Shown here piece by piece: positions 1-7,018 of a DNA stretch of 8,137 nucleotides; the stretch's first letter is position 1; each line of letters opens with the position of its first letter. A program made the translations under genes and the position numbers. The stretch covers positions 9,224-17,360 of the forward strand of contig DJQG01000104.1 of assembly GCA_002438685.1 (NCBI GenBank), read 5' to 3'. The stretch comes from Ruminococcaceae bacterium UBA6392 (GTDB lineage: Bacteria; Bacillota; Clostridia; Oscillospirales; Acutalibacteraceae). The notes under the pieces were generated by a model, which had not been told where the DNA came from, searched no databases, and saw nothing but the letters and a program-made list of their open reading frames with translations.

Positions 1-240
1 CTTATCGGCATGGACAAGGACGAAGTTATCGCGATATCGAGAAAGATTGAAACATTTGATATATCCATCCAGCCCTATGAGGACTGCTGCACGGTGTTCA
101 CCCCGAAGCACCCGCGCACCCATCCGACGATAGCCGGAGTTGAAAAGGCGGAGCGCGGCACCGAATGGGACGAGCCCATAAAGCGCGCAGTCGAGGGCAC
201 GAAGGTTACGGTTATAAAAGCTTTTTCAAAAGGTGAGTAA
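1..240 (+). CDS. thiI: tRNA 4-thiouridine synthase ThiI, C-terminal end (5' truncated by window)
   Basis: The frame is open from base 1 (Leu-Ile-Gly precede the first Met) to a TAA at 238-240, so this is the last 79 residues of a longer protein. The segment has the signature of the ThiI C-terminus: a Gly-Met-Asp-Lys-Asp-Glu-Val-Ile helix start, then Ile-Gln-Pro-Tyr-Glu-Asp-Cys-Cys-Thr-Val-Phe and Pro-Lys-His-Pro. In the family, ThiI adenylates U8 of tRNA and accepts sulfur from a cysteine desulfurase to make 4-thiouridine; it can also serve thiazole synthesis. The protein ends soon after the double-Cys region, so it lacks the extra rhodanese domain of the enterobacterial enzyme, as is usual in Firmicutes. 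Its stop lies two bases before the cinA start and its last codons hold the cinA ribosome binding site, so the two genes are probably translationally coupled. The catalytic PP-loop and THUMP domain lie outside the window. Confidence 0.9.
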   Translation, partial: LIGMDKDEVIAISRKIETFDISIQPYEDCCTVFTPKHPRTHPTIAGVEKAERGTEWDEPIKRAVEGTKVTVIKAFSKGE

Positions 241-242
241 CA

Positions 243-1487
243 ATGGCAGTGTGTGAAATTCTCTGTGTCGGAACCGAGCTGCTGCTCGGCGATATCCTCA
301 ATACCAACGAGCAGTTTCTCTCAAAAGAGCTTGCGGCGATGGGCATATCCGTAATGCATCGCAGCTCAGTCGGGGACAATCCCGAACGCCTCGCCCAGGA
401 GCTGAAAACGGCTCTCGGGCGCAGCGATATTGTTATCACTTCCGGCGGACTCGGTTCCACGGACGACGATCTGACAAAAGAGGTCTGCTGTGAGGTCATG
501 GGCTTCGAACTCAGAGAGGACGAAGACGCGGCGGAGCGCATACGCTCATATTTTGAGTCAAAGGGCGGCAATATGCCCGAAAACAACCTCAAGCAGGCGA
601 TGCTGCCCGTCGGCGGCACCGTGTTTGAGAATAACCATGGCACGGCACCCGGCGCGGCGCTCGAAAAGAACGGCAAGTGCGTTGTTATCCTGCCGGGTCC
701 TCCCGGCGAGCTTGTTCCGATGTTCAACGAGAGCGTGCGCGGATTTTTGAAAAAATATTCCGACGGTGCGATAGTCTCGCACACGGTCAATATAATCGGC
801 ATGGGCGAGAGTTCGGTCGCCGAAGAGATTGAGGATATGTTCGACGCAAAGAATCCGACCGTCGCACCGTATGCAAAAAGCGGCGAGGTGCGGCTGAGGA
901 TAACCGCGAAAGCAGAAACCGCCGACGAGGCGGACAAGATGTGCGCGCCTGTAGTCGAAAAAATCTGCCGCAGGCTTGGCGATGTCGTATACGGCACCGA
1001 CATGAACAGCATCGAAGAGCGCGTTGTCGCGCTGCTCAAAGAAAAGGGCAAAAAGATAGCGACTGCCGAATCCTGCACGGCTGGATATATCCCCAAAAGG
1101 CTGACTGATATCCCCGGCGCGTCCGAGGTTTTCGAGTGCGGAATAGTCAGCTATTCGAATGAGATAAAAACAAAGCTTCTCGGCGTTTCGCCAAAGACGC
1201 TTGACGACTACGGCGCTGTCAGCGAACAGACGGCGCGCGAGATGGCACTCGGCGCAAAGCGAGTGAGCGGCGCGGATATAGCGATATCCACCACCGGTCT
1301 TGCAGGACCGGGAGGCGACGGTGTTCTGCCCGGCGGACTGAGCTTTGCGGCGGTCACGGACGGCGAGCGCACGGTTGTCGAAAAGATAGTTACCGGTCAT
1401 GAAAATGACCGTGAATATAACAGATATGTCACGGCGTCGAAGGCGCTTAACCTTGCACGCCTGATGCTGGAAGAGAAAATAAAGTAA
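243..1487 (+). CDS. cinA: CinA: MoCF-like domain plus nicotinamide-nucleotide amidohydrolase
   Basis: The 414-residue length is normal for two-domain CinA. Residues 1-170 form the MoCF-like domain (COG1058 type), with Gly-Thr-Glu-Leu-Leu-Leu-Gly-Asp at 10-17, a Gly-Gly-Leu-Gly-Ser-Thr-Asp-Asp-Asp turn at 68-76 (many relatives have Pro where Ser72 sits) and Leu-Pro-Gly-Pro-Pro-Gly-Glu at 150-156. Residues 257-412 form the PncC domain, with Ala-Glu-Ser-Cys at 275-278 (Ser277 the expected nucleophile), Ser-Tyr-Ser-Asn-x-x-Lys at 303-309, and Thr-Gly-Leu-Ala-Gly-Pro-Gly-Gly at 351-358. In the family, PncC deamidates nicotinamide mononucleotide to nicotinate mononucleotide in the pyridine nucleotide salvage cycle, and the N-domain has been linked to ADP-ribose hydrolysis. 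All core motifs are intact, so it should be active in the cytoplasm. The start is set by AGGTGA at 231-236, six bases before ATG. The sortase gene follows after 21 bases. Confidence 0.95.
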   Translation: MAVCEILCVGTELLLGDILNTNEQFLSKELAAMGISVMHRSSVGDNPERLAQELKTALGRSDIVITSGGLGSTDDDLTKEVCCEVMGFELREDEDAAERIRSYFESKGGNMPENNLKQAMLPVGGTVFENNHGTAPGAALEKNGKCVVILPGPPGELVPMFNESVRGFLKKYSDGAIVSHTVNIIGMGESSVAEEIEDMFDAKNPTVAPYAKSGEVRLRITAKAETADEADKMCAPVVEKICRRLGDVVYGTDMNSIEERVVALLKEKGKKIATAESCTAGYIPKRLTDIPGASEVFECGIVSYSNEIKTKLLGVSPKTLDDYGAVSEQTAREMALGAKRVSGADIAISTTGLAGPGGDGVLPGGLSFAAVTDGERTVVEKIVTGHENDREYNRYVTASKALNLARLMLEEKIK

Positions 1488-1508
1488 ACCTGTATCGGAG
1501 GAAAGAGT

Positions 1509-2969
1509 ATGTCTGACAAAAACAGAAAAGACGGCGAGTATTCGCTGCCCGATATGAGGGAGATGTTTGAGCACTATACATCGGTTGAGGACGATGAACC
1601 CGCGGCACAGCACAGCAAAATGGAAGATATCGCGCGCAGATATCTTGACGGCGGCGACGATGAAACCGGGGCGGAGTCACGGCAGGAAAGCGGCGCCGTG
1701 ACCGAAGAAAAAGAGCCGGAGCCGGTATCCGAGTCCGTAATTGAACCCGAGCCGGAGCCAATAATTGAGCCCGATTCGGAGAAACCCGCAGAGCCGAAAA
1801 AGGATAATTTATATAAGTTTATCCCGCCCGACGATCTGAGCGGCGAGGATATTCCGAAAGTGACCGAGCCGGAATACCCGACCGAGCAGGCGCTCGACGA
1901 TTTCGATATGCCGACAGATTCCACATTTGCCGTCAACCTTAGCGAGCGCGACCGCAGCTCATTGCGCGAATATGAGCGCGAGGTCAGCGAGAATGAGAAG
2001 AACAACGGAAGCGAAAAGGGCTTCAAAAAATTTATAAAGGGCATCATCCCGATGAAGGGCGACGCCGTATCCGAGATAGTCCGCAAGATAGTCTTTATGG
2101 CGGCGATAATCACGGTGTTCGTCAGCGCGGGAATGCTGATAAACACATATCTCATTCAGCCCAATATCGTTGACAACGACATAAAAGATATCAAGCCCAG
2201 CGAAGAGTTGACCTGGGACGAGATAAAGGCGAAGTACCCGAATGTCAAGTTCCCCGAGGGTATGCAGTTAAAATACGCCGAGGCGTATGCGCAGAACACC
2301 GACCTCGTCGGCTGGCTGAAGATAGACAAGCTCAAGATGGACTTCCCGATTCTCCAGACCGATAATGATTCGTATTATCTCAAGCGCAGCTTCACCCACA
2401 GATACACGGATCTCGGAAACCCGTTTCTGGCTCATGCCAATTCAATCGAACCGCTTGACCGCAACAGCATAATCTACGGCCACAGCACCCGCAGCTCGGA
2501 CAAGATATTCAGCAAGCTCTTCGATTACCGCACCACGCGCGGATTCATAAACAATCCGATAATCGAGTTCAACACCATCTATCACGACTACAAGTGGAAG
2601 GTCTACGCGGTGTTTATCACAAACGCGACCACCGCCGAGGACAACGGATATTTCTTCAATTATGTTTGGACGAATATAAGCGAGGCGAGCTTCGAGCAGT
2701 ACATCACGGAGCTTGATTCGAGAAAGCTCTACACAACGGGCGTCGACATCAAGCCGACCGACAAGATTCTCACTCTTTCGACCTGCCTGTATGAGTTCGA
2801 CAATGCCCGTCTTGTCGTTGTGGCGCGAATGGTGCGCGACGGCGAGAGCGAAGAGATAGACACCTCGCTCGTCAAGACCAACCCCAACCCGAGATATCCT
2901 CAGGCTTGGTATGATAAAGACAAGAAACAGAACCCCTACAAAAACGCAAACAGATGGTATCCCAACTGA
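1509..2969 (+). CDS. Class B-like sortase with long acidic cytoplasmic N-terminal region
   Basis: This is a 486-residue membrane-anchored transpeptidase. Residues 1-190 are hydrophilic and strongly acidic, with a Glu-Pro-rich stretch at about 69-97, and probably disordered. One membrane helix lies at about 194-214, after a basic stretch, which predicts N-inside/C-outside. The sortase domain spans about 255-445, with Gly-Trp-Leu-Lys-Ile at 268-272, Tyr-Gly-His at 323-325 (His325), Leu-Ser-Thr-Cys at 423-426 (Cys426) and Arg434 followed by Val-Val-Val-Ala-Arg. The Cys-Leu-Tyr-Glu-Phe-Asp-x-Ala-Arg arrangement is typical of class B-type sortases. The catalytic triad is therefore complete. Such enzymes cleave a sorting motif near the C-terminus of a secreted protein and join it to peptidoglycan or to another protein. 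No substrate with a sorting signal is encoded in this window. A tail of about 40 residues, rich in Pro, Tyr and Asn, follows the fold. GGAGG at 1497-1501 supports the ATG start. The sortase call is sure, class B is likely, and substrate and head function are unknown. Confidence 0.92.
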   Translation: MSDKNRKDGEYSLPDMREMFEHYTSVEDDEPAAQHSKMEDIARRYLDGGDDETGAESRQESGAVTEEKEPEPVSESVIEPEPEPIIEPDSEKPAEPKKDNLYKFIPPDDLSGEDIPKVTEPEYPTEQALDDFDMPTDSTFAVNLSERDRSSLREYEREVSENEKNNGSEKGFKKFIKGIIPMKGDAVSEIVRKIVFMAAIITVFVSAGMLINTYLIQPNIVDNDIKDIKPSEELTWDEIKAKYPNVKFPEGMQLKYAEAYAQNTDLVGWLKIDKLKMDFPILQTDNDSYYLKRSFTHRYTDLGNPFLAHANSIEPLDRNSIIYGHSTRSSDKIFSKLFDYRTTRGFINNPIIEFNTIYHDYKWKVYAVFITNATTAEDNGYFFNYVWTNISEASFEQYITELDSRKLYTTGVDIKPTDKILTLSTCLYEFDNARLVVVARMVRDGESEEIDTSLVKTNPNPRYPQAWYDKDKKQNPYKNANRWYPN

Positions 2970-2970
2970 T

Positions 2971-2978
2971 GAGGTGAT
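2971..2978 (+). promoter_or_regulatory. Ribosome binding site fixing a TTG start
   Basis: GAGGTGAT lies directly after the sortase stop codon. The GAGG core is seven bases before the TTG at 2982-2984. There is no better-placed ATG or GTG nearby, and the protein resembles CinA from its first residues, so TTG is taken as the start. The upstream stop and this site almost touch, which suggests coupled translation. Confidence 0.75.
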
Positions 2979-2981
2979 ATT

Positions 2982-5294
2982 TTGAAAAATAAGATCTCGC
3001 TCCTGGCTTTTGTCAATCAGCCTCTCCCGCGCAGGGCGATAGCGGAATATGAGTCCGTTTTTGCCACGGCCTACGGGGAGTGCCGATTTGAGCAGTTCAC
3101 GGACAGCCGCGAGCTGTTCTCCGCCCTTGCCGGAGCGTTCGGAGATACTGAAACCGTGGTTCTTGCGGCTGCCGAACGGCACTATATCGAGATAAAAAAG
3201 CTGCTTTTCGATGCACTCAGAACCAAAACCGCATCCTCAGAAAGAATAGCCGAAGTGCTCGAAAGGGCGGATGAGGATCAGTGCCTTATGCCCGCCGACG
3301 CACAGATACTTGTGACCGACGACGGCAAATACAGCGGCTTTATTGAAAAAAGCGGAAAACAGACGCTGATTTTTCTGCCCCTTTCCGACGGCAGATGCGC
3401 CAAGGTTGCCGAAGAACTGAAGTCTGTATTTGCGCCTGCCGCGGAAAAAAGCGAGAGCGGGAATGCCTCAAAAGCAAACACCGCCGAAGGCGGTCTGAGC
3501 GCAGAAGAAAAGTGCGACCCGGAAGAGGTTATCGCTCTTTTGAAAGAGCGCGGGATTTCCGCCGCAGTTGCTTCGAGCAAAAACAGCCCGTTCGTATTCT
3601 CAGTCCTGCCCTATGATGACGGATCGGATTTTGATGATATCATATTTTCTCAGTCGGTCGATATCGAGCGGCAGGAGGACGAGAGCCACGGCGAATACAT
3701 AGCCGCCATGGCGGGGCGCGCCAGAGCGAAGAGCGGCGCATCAATCGGCGCGGCGATATCGAATGTGTTCCGCAACGACGATGAGGACAGCAAGCATTTC
3801 ATGCTCATCTGCATAGCGGACGAGAACAAGGCGCGCGTGTTCAAGGTATTCAGCCGCAAGGGCGAGAATACGCAGGAATTTATCTATGCCTGCGTCCACA
3901 GGCTCTATTCCGCGCTCGCCGACTATGCGCACAACGGCTTTGTCATGCACGATGTCAGCGACGACGCGTCAATAATAATCACGGACGGCGAACATCACTC
4001 TCACCATAAATCGGCTCCGGTGCGCTCGGGCAAAAAGACTGCGCTCATAGTCGCGTCGGTCATTCTGCTCGCCGTGCTTATTGGCACTGCCGTTACATTT
4101 CTTGTCAAGGGCTACGGCTCGCAGTCGGGCACGTCGCTCATCGACGCACGTACTTCTGACACGACCGAGAGCGGGACGGGCGACATAATCGGCGTTATGG
4201 ATGATATAATCTTTGCCGATGTCGAAGATCCCAACGGCGATACAAGCAATGAACAGAGCCCGGACAGCACAGACGCGCAGAGCACAGATTCTGAAAAAAC
4301 TACGGACGAGCAGACACGCGGCACTGTTCCCGGCTCGATAGCCGAGGGCTCAACCGTTCTGACGACGGTTATCACCACAAAGCCCACGACCCGCCCGAAC
4401 ACGACCGAAAAAACGACCACTAAGCCCACTCAGAAACCGACAGAGACCACGACAAGGCACAGCTCTTCAAAGACGGGTACTTTTGTTTTCACCGTCTACG
4501 GCTACGGTCACGGAGTCGGCATGAGTCAGAACGGCGCGTCCGAATATGCGCGCCGCGGCTGGACATACAAGCAGATTTTGCTCCATTATTACAACAACCC
4601 CGGCATCAGCCTCGTCAAAGATTCTAATTTGCCGAGTACGGTTACATATAACGGCAAGAGCTATTCGCTCGCCGAATATCTCGGCAAGACCGCATATGCC
4701 GAGGTCGGTCCGTCTGCGCCGCTCGAGTCGATAAAATCGCAGATGGTCGCAATATACACCTACGCAAAGCGCCAGAAATTCAAGATGACGACCTCGAACC
4801 ACGCGTTCCGCGAGAGCTACGCCGGCACAAGTTCATCTATAGAAAATGCGATAAAAGCGACGCTCGGCGAATATCTCGCCTATTACGGTACGCCCGCGTT
4901 CACTCCGTATTTTTCAACGGCGGCTGGGAAGACAACTTCGAGCGCGAATGTCTGGGGCGGCAGTCAGAGCAGCTATCCGTATCTCGCGGGCGGCAGGACA
5001 AGCCCCGAGGGCGATGTCAAACGCACGCTGACTATTTCGAGCGAGGATCTTCGCAAGAAGGTCGAAGCGTATAACGCAAAGGTCGATTCGTCAAAGCGCA
5101 TAACGCTCCAGAGCGACCCCGCGCAGTGGATAAAAATACTCGAGCATGACAGCGCGCGCGGCAGCAGCTGCGGCTATATTTCGAGCATGAAGATAGGCAA
5201 TCAGACGATGCGCGGCAACGCGTTCAGGCTCAACATAATGGGCGCTGCGACGCTCCGCTCGCATTGCTTCACTTTCACCTATACGCCGGACTGA
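2982..5294 (+). CDS. Membrane protein: degenerate CinA-like cytoplasmic module fused to a permuted SpoIID/LytB domain
   Basis: This is a 770-residue protein starting at TTG. Residues 1-150 and 180-315 align by eye with the two domains of the CinA encoded upstream. Residues 100-150 match CinA 118-168 at a nearly constant offset of 18. Residues 181-200 match the start of the PncC domain, with Ala-Ser-Ser-Lys replacing Ala-Glu-Ser-Cys. Residues 235-315 match the C-terminal helix-strand-helix part. The Gly-Pro-Pro-Gly loop and the catalytic Lys are lost, so this is probably a pseudoenzyme or sensor. After Arg-Ser-Gly-Lys-Lys a membrane helix spans about 353-375 (N-in, C-out). A Ser/Thr/Asp-rich then Thr/Lys/Pro-rich stalk runs to about 497. 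A SpoIID/LytB domain fills 500-770: Gly-His-Gly-Val-Gly-Met-Ser-Gln at 509-516, His-Tyr-Tyr at 535-537, candidate catalytic Glu574 before the Lys-Ser-Gln-Met-Val-Ala helix (585-590), and Asn-Val-Trp-Gly at 656-659. SpoIID-type proteins cut glycan strands as lytic transglycosylases or, as LytB, modify amidase action. There is no C-terminal sorting signal. The SpoIID assignment is secure; the CinA relation is a strong inference. Confidence 0.85.
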   Translation: MKNKISLLAFVNQPLPRRAIAEYESVFATAYGECRFEQFTDSRELFSALAGAFGDTETVVLAAAERHYIEIKKLLFDALRTKTASSERIAEVLERADEDQCLMPADAQILVTDDGKYSGFIEKSGKQTLIFLPLSDGRCAKVAEELKSVFAPAAEKSESGNASKANTAEGGLSAEEKCDPEEVIALLKERGISAAVASSKNSPFVFSVLPYDDGSDFDDIIFSQSVDIERQEDESHGEYIAAMAGRARAKSGASIGAAISNVFRNDDEDSKHFMLICIADENKARVFKVFSRKGENTQEFIYACVHRLYSALADYAHNGFVMHDVSDDASIIITDGEHHSHHKSAPVRSGKKTALIVASVILLAVLIGTAVTFLVKGYGSQSGTSLIDARTSDTTESGTGDIIGVMDDIIFADVEDPNGDTSNEQSPDSTDAQSTDSEKTTDEQTRGTVPGSIAEGSTVLTTVITTKPTTRPNTTEKTTTKPTQKPTETTTRHSSSKTGTFVFTVYGYGHGVGMSQNGASEYARRGWTYKQILLHYYNNPGISLVKDSNLPSTVTYNGKSYSLAEYLGKTAYAEVGPSAPLESIKSQMVAIYTYAKRQKFKMTTSNHAFRESYAGTSSSIENAIKATLGEYLAYYGTPAFTPYFSTAAGKTTSSANVWGGSQSSYPYLAGGRTSPEGDVKRTLTISSEDLRKKVEAYNAKVDSSKRITLQSDPAQWIKILEHDSARGSSCGYISSMKIGNQTMRGNAFRLNIMGAATLRSHCFTFTYTPD

Positions 5295-5303
5295 TATAAA
5301 AGC

Positions 5304-5335
5304 AAAAGGGCTGCCCGATTCGGCAGCCCTTTTTT
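5304..5335 (+). terminator. Rho-independent terminator of the thiI-cinA-sortase-SpoIID operon
   Basis: The stem GGGCTGCC (5308-5315) pairs with GGCAGCCC (5322-5329) around a six-base loop. The flanking AAAA and TTTT extend the stem to 12 pairs, and a run of six T closes it. It begins ten bases after the stop codon of the SpoIID-type gene. It leaves only about 15 bases before the next start codon, so the following gene either depends on read-through or has a promoter inside or before the hairpin. Confidence 0.9.
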
Positions 5336-5350
5336 AATAGAGGATGAGTT

Positions 5351-5836
5351 ATGAACAAGCAGGAAATATACGATTTTTTGACAAGCAGGGGAATAGAATA
5401 CGAAGTGACCGAGCACGGCGCGGTGTTCAATATGGAAGAAATGTCGCATGTTGAGCTGCCGCACCCGGAGGCGGACGCGAAGAACCTATTTGTCAGAGAC
5501 GACAAGAAACGCAATTATTATCTCATAACAGTCAAGGGCGACAAGCGCGTTGACCTGAAAAATTTCAGGGAGGAGCACGGAACGCGCCCGCTGAGCTTTG
5601 CATCGGAAAACGATCTGATGAGCCTGCTCGGATTGATACCCGGCGCGGTGACGCCGCTCGGTATACTCAATGACAGCGAGAGAAAAGTGAATTTTTTTCT
5701 CGATGAAGAACTTGTCAAAGGCGGGCTTACCGGAGTCCACCCGAATGATAACACCGCAACGGTGTGGCTGAAAACAACCGATCTTATAGATATAATAAAG
5801 GAACACGGGAACGAAGTTGAAGCAGTCAGAATATGA
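5351..5836 (+). CDS. ProX/YbaK-family aminoacyl-tRNA deacylase (prolyl-tRNA editing type)
   Basis: This 161-residue protein is one complete domain of the prolyl-tRNA synthetase-associated (ProX / ProXp-ala / YbaK) fold, about the usual length. Family marks are Lys44-Asn-Leu-Phe-Val-Arg-Asp, followed by a Tyr-Tyr-Leu-Ile-Thr strand (56-60), the Gly-x-x-x-Pro-Leu-Gly loop at 98-104, and Gly-Val-His-Pro at 128-131 followed by Asn-Thr-Ala-Thr-Val. In characterised relatives the lysine before Asn is central to hydrolysing Ala-tRNA(Pro) and the late histidine lies in the active site; Lys44 and His130 fit these roles. The likely job is freestanding removal of alanine (or another small amino acid) wrongly attached to tRNA(Pro) in the cytoplasm. 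AGAGGA at 5339-5344 lies six bases before the ATG. It sits behind the operon terminator and converges on the glycosyltransferase gene. The exact mischarged substrate cannot be told from sequence. Confidence 0.88.
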   Translation: MNKQEIYDFLTSRGIEYEVTEHGAVFNMEEMSHVELPHPEADAKNLFVRDDKKRNYYLITVKGDKRVDLKNFREEHGTRPLSFASENDLMSLLGLIPGAVTPLGILNDSERKVNFFLDEELVKGGLTGVHPNDNTATVWLKTTDLIDIIKEHGNEVEAVRI

Positions 5837-5853
5837 CTGCAAAAATAAAAATC

Positions 5854-5889
5854 AAGCCGGGAGAGTCATAAAAAACTTTCCCGGCTTTT
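5854..5889. terminator. Bidirectional terminator between convergent genes
   Basis: Bases 5854-5866 pair with 5875-5887 (13 pairs, one of them G-T) around an eight-base A-rich loop; the core is AAGCCGGGA with TCCCGGCTT. On the plus strand the stem ends in TTTT after the editing gene. On the minus strand it is followed by a T-rich stretch (complement of 5841-5852) after the glycosyltransferase stop at 5896. It can therefore serve both genes. Confidence 0.85.
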
Positions 5890-5895
5890 GAATTG

Positions 5896-6987
5896 TTACA
5901 TATCTGAATATATGCGATACAGCTTTTTTGCCATGCTTTCCATCGAGTAGTTTTCAATAGCCGAACGCCTGTTTTTCTCAAGAAGCTCTGTGTCGGCGGC
6001 TATCTTAACTGCCTCTTCGAGTTCTTCGGCGAGGCTGTCGGAATCACCGTTTTTGAACCAGAGAAAATTAAAGTTGTGTTCCGCATGACTCTTCATTCCG
6101 GGACAATCGGATGCTGCGACGACCTTGCCGCAATAGGCGGCTTCAACTATGGCGTAGCAGAATCCCTCGCTCCTGGAGGACTGGATATATATGTCCGCCG
6201 CGCGGTAGTAGCTCGCGATGTCCTGCCTTGGCGGCAAAAGCCGAATCCATTCGGGAAATTCGCCGAACTGTGCTTCAATCTGCCCGGCGATAGTTTCCGT
6301 ATTTGAAGCGGTGCAGACGGCAAGACACATATTCTGCCCCTTTTCGCGGAGTTTTTTTACCGCCGCGCACGATATATCGATTCCCTTGAGGCGGTAGTCA
6401 TAGCCAATCGCAAGGCAAAGAACCGAATTTTCGGGGAAGCCCAGATCGGTCTTGCTGAGTTTTTCGTAATCGTCCATGCGCGGAAAATATACCGCGTCGT
6501 TTAAAAGCACCGGCTTGCAGGAGACGATATTACTTTCGGCCTCCCGCATGATGTGCGGGCTGACGCACAATACGGCGTTCCATTTTCGATAGCAGAGCCG
6601 CGCAAAGAATTTTTTTACCGCGCCGAATCTGCCGAAACTGCTTCTGTAGTGCTTGAACTTTTTCACATGAAGCCCGAAGCAGGCAATGCTGATACATATG
6701 TCGGTTTTTAGATCGGTGAAGTGTGTGTGGACGATATCAATGCCGTTTTCTTTTATTATCTTTCTGAAAGCCTTGATCTTTTCTTTGACCGAACTTTTAT
6801 ATATCGCGGTCGGAGTCTCTTTTGACAGGTCGATGTACCATTGATTATTGCGTTTTAACATCCTGTCGGGAAACGCATAAATCATGGAGTCGCCGCCGCT
6901 CAGAAAACTTTTTCTGAAATATTCCAGCGATTCGATGAAATTGCCTCTGTATTTTGCGGCATAATCGCATATCTGCAAAATATTCAT
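5896..6987 (-). CDS. Family 4 glycosyltransferase (GT-B fold)
   Basis: This is a 363-residue cytoplasmic protein without membrane helices. The N-terminal acceptor-side half opens with a Met-Asn-Ile-Leu-Gln-Ile-Cys-Asp strand and has Ile-Val-His-Thr-His-Phe at 85-90. The donor half carries Gly-Tyr-Asp-Tyr-Arg-Leu-Lys-Gly-Ile-Asp at 195-204 (the Arg/Lys pair that holds the nucleotide-sugar diphosphate in this family), and Ser-Glu-Gly-Phe at 273-276. Glu274 and Glu282 form the E-x7-E motif of GT4 enzymes. It transfers a sugar from a nucleotide-sugar donor, most likely to a surface glycan, glycolipid or teichoic-acid-type acceptor; donor and acceptor cannot be read from sequence. The start ATG is well supported by AAAAGGAGG on the minus strand (6999-7007), 11 bases upstream. 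It stands alone with its own promoter and shared terminator, not in a polysaccharide cluster. By eye it is more AT-rich than the thiI-cinA block, which could mean later arrival. Confidence 0.9.
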   Translation of the reverse strand: MNILQICDYAAKYRGNFIESLEYFRKSFLSGGDSMIYAFPDRMLKRNNQWYIDLSKETPTAIYKSSVKEKIKAFRKIIKENGIDIVHTHFTDLKTDICISIACFGLHVKKFKHYRSSFGRFGAVKKFFARLCYRKWNAVLCVSPHIMREAESNIVSCKPVLLNDAVYFPRMDDYEKLSKTDLGFPENSVLCLAIGYDYRLKGIDISCAAVKKLREKGQNMCLAVCTASNTETIAGQIEAQFGEFPEWIRLLPPRQDIASYYRAADIYIQSSRSEGFCYAIVEAAYCGKVVAASDCPGMKSHAEHNFNFLWFKNGDSDSLAEELEEAVKIAADTELLEKNRRSAIENYSMESMAKKLYRIYSDM

Positions 6988-7018
6988 GTTCTGCTGCGCC
7001 TCCTTTTAGGTCACTAAA

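Noticed and set aside
212..1613. Long minus-strand open frames antisense to cinA
   Set aside because: They overlap a clearly conserved CinA frame, have no family features and no ribosome binding site; they are by-products of GC-rich codon use on the other strand.
2442..3182. Minus-strand frame of 246 codons spanning the sortase-SpoIID junction
   Set aside because: It is antisense to two well-supported coding frames, with low-complexity Val/Arg composition and no recognisable domain.
4365..4460. Thr/Lys/Pro-rich repeat as a DNA repeat or CRISPR-like array
   Set aside because: The codons vary and there are no regular spacers; it is a low-complexity protein stalk, as is common after membrane anchors in Gram-positive wall proteins.
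4629..4643. Leu-Pro-Ser-Thr-Val in the SpoIID protein as a sortase sorting motif
   Set aside because: It lacks the final Gly, lies mid-domain, and is not followed by a hydrophobic segment and basic tail; the protein is already anchored by its own helix.
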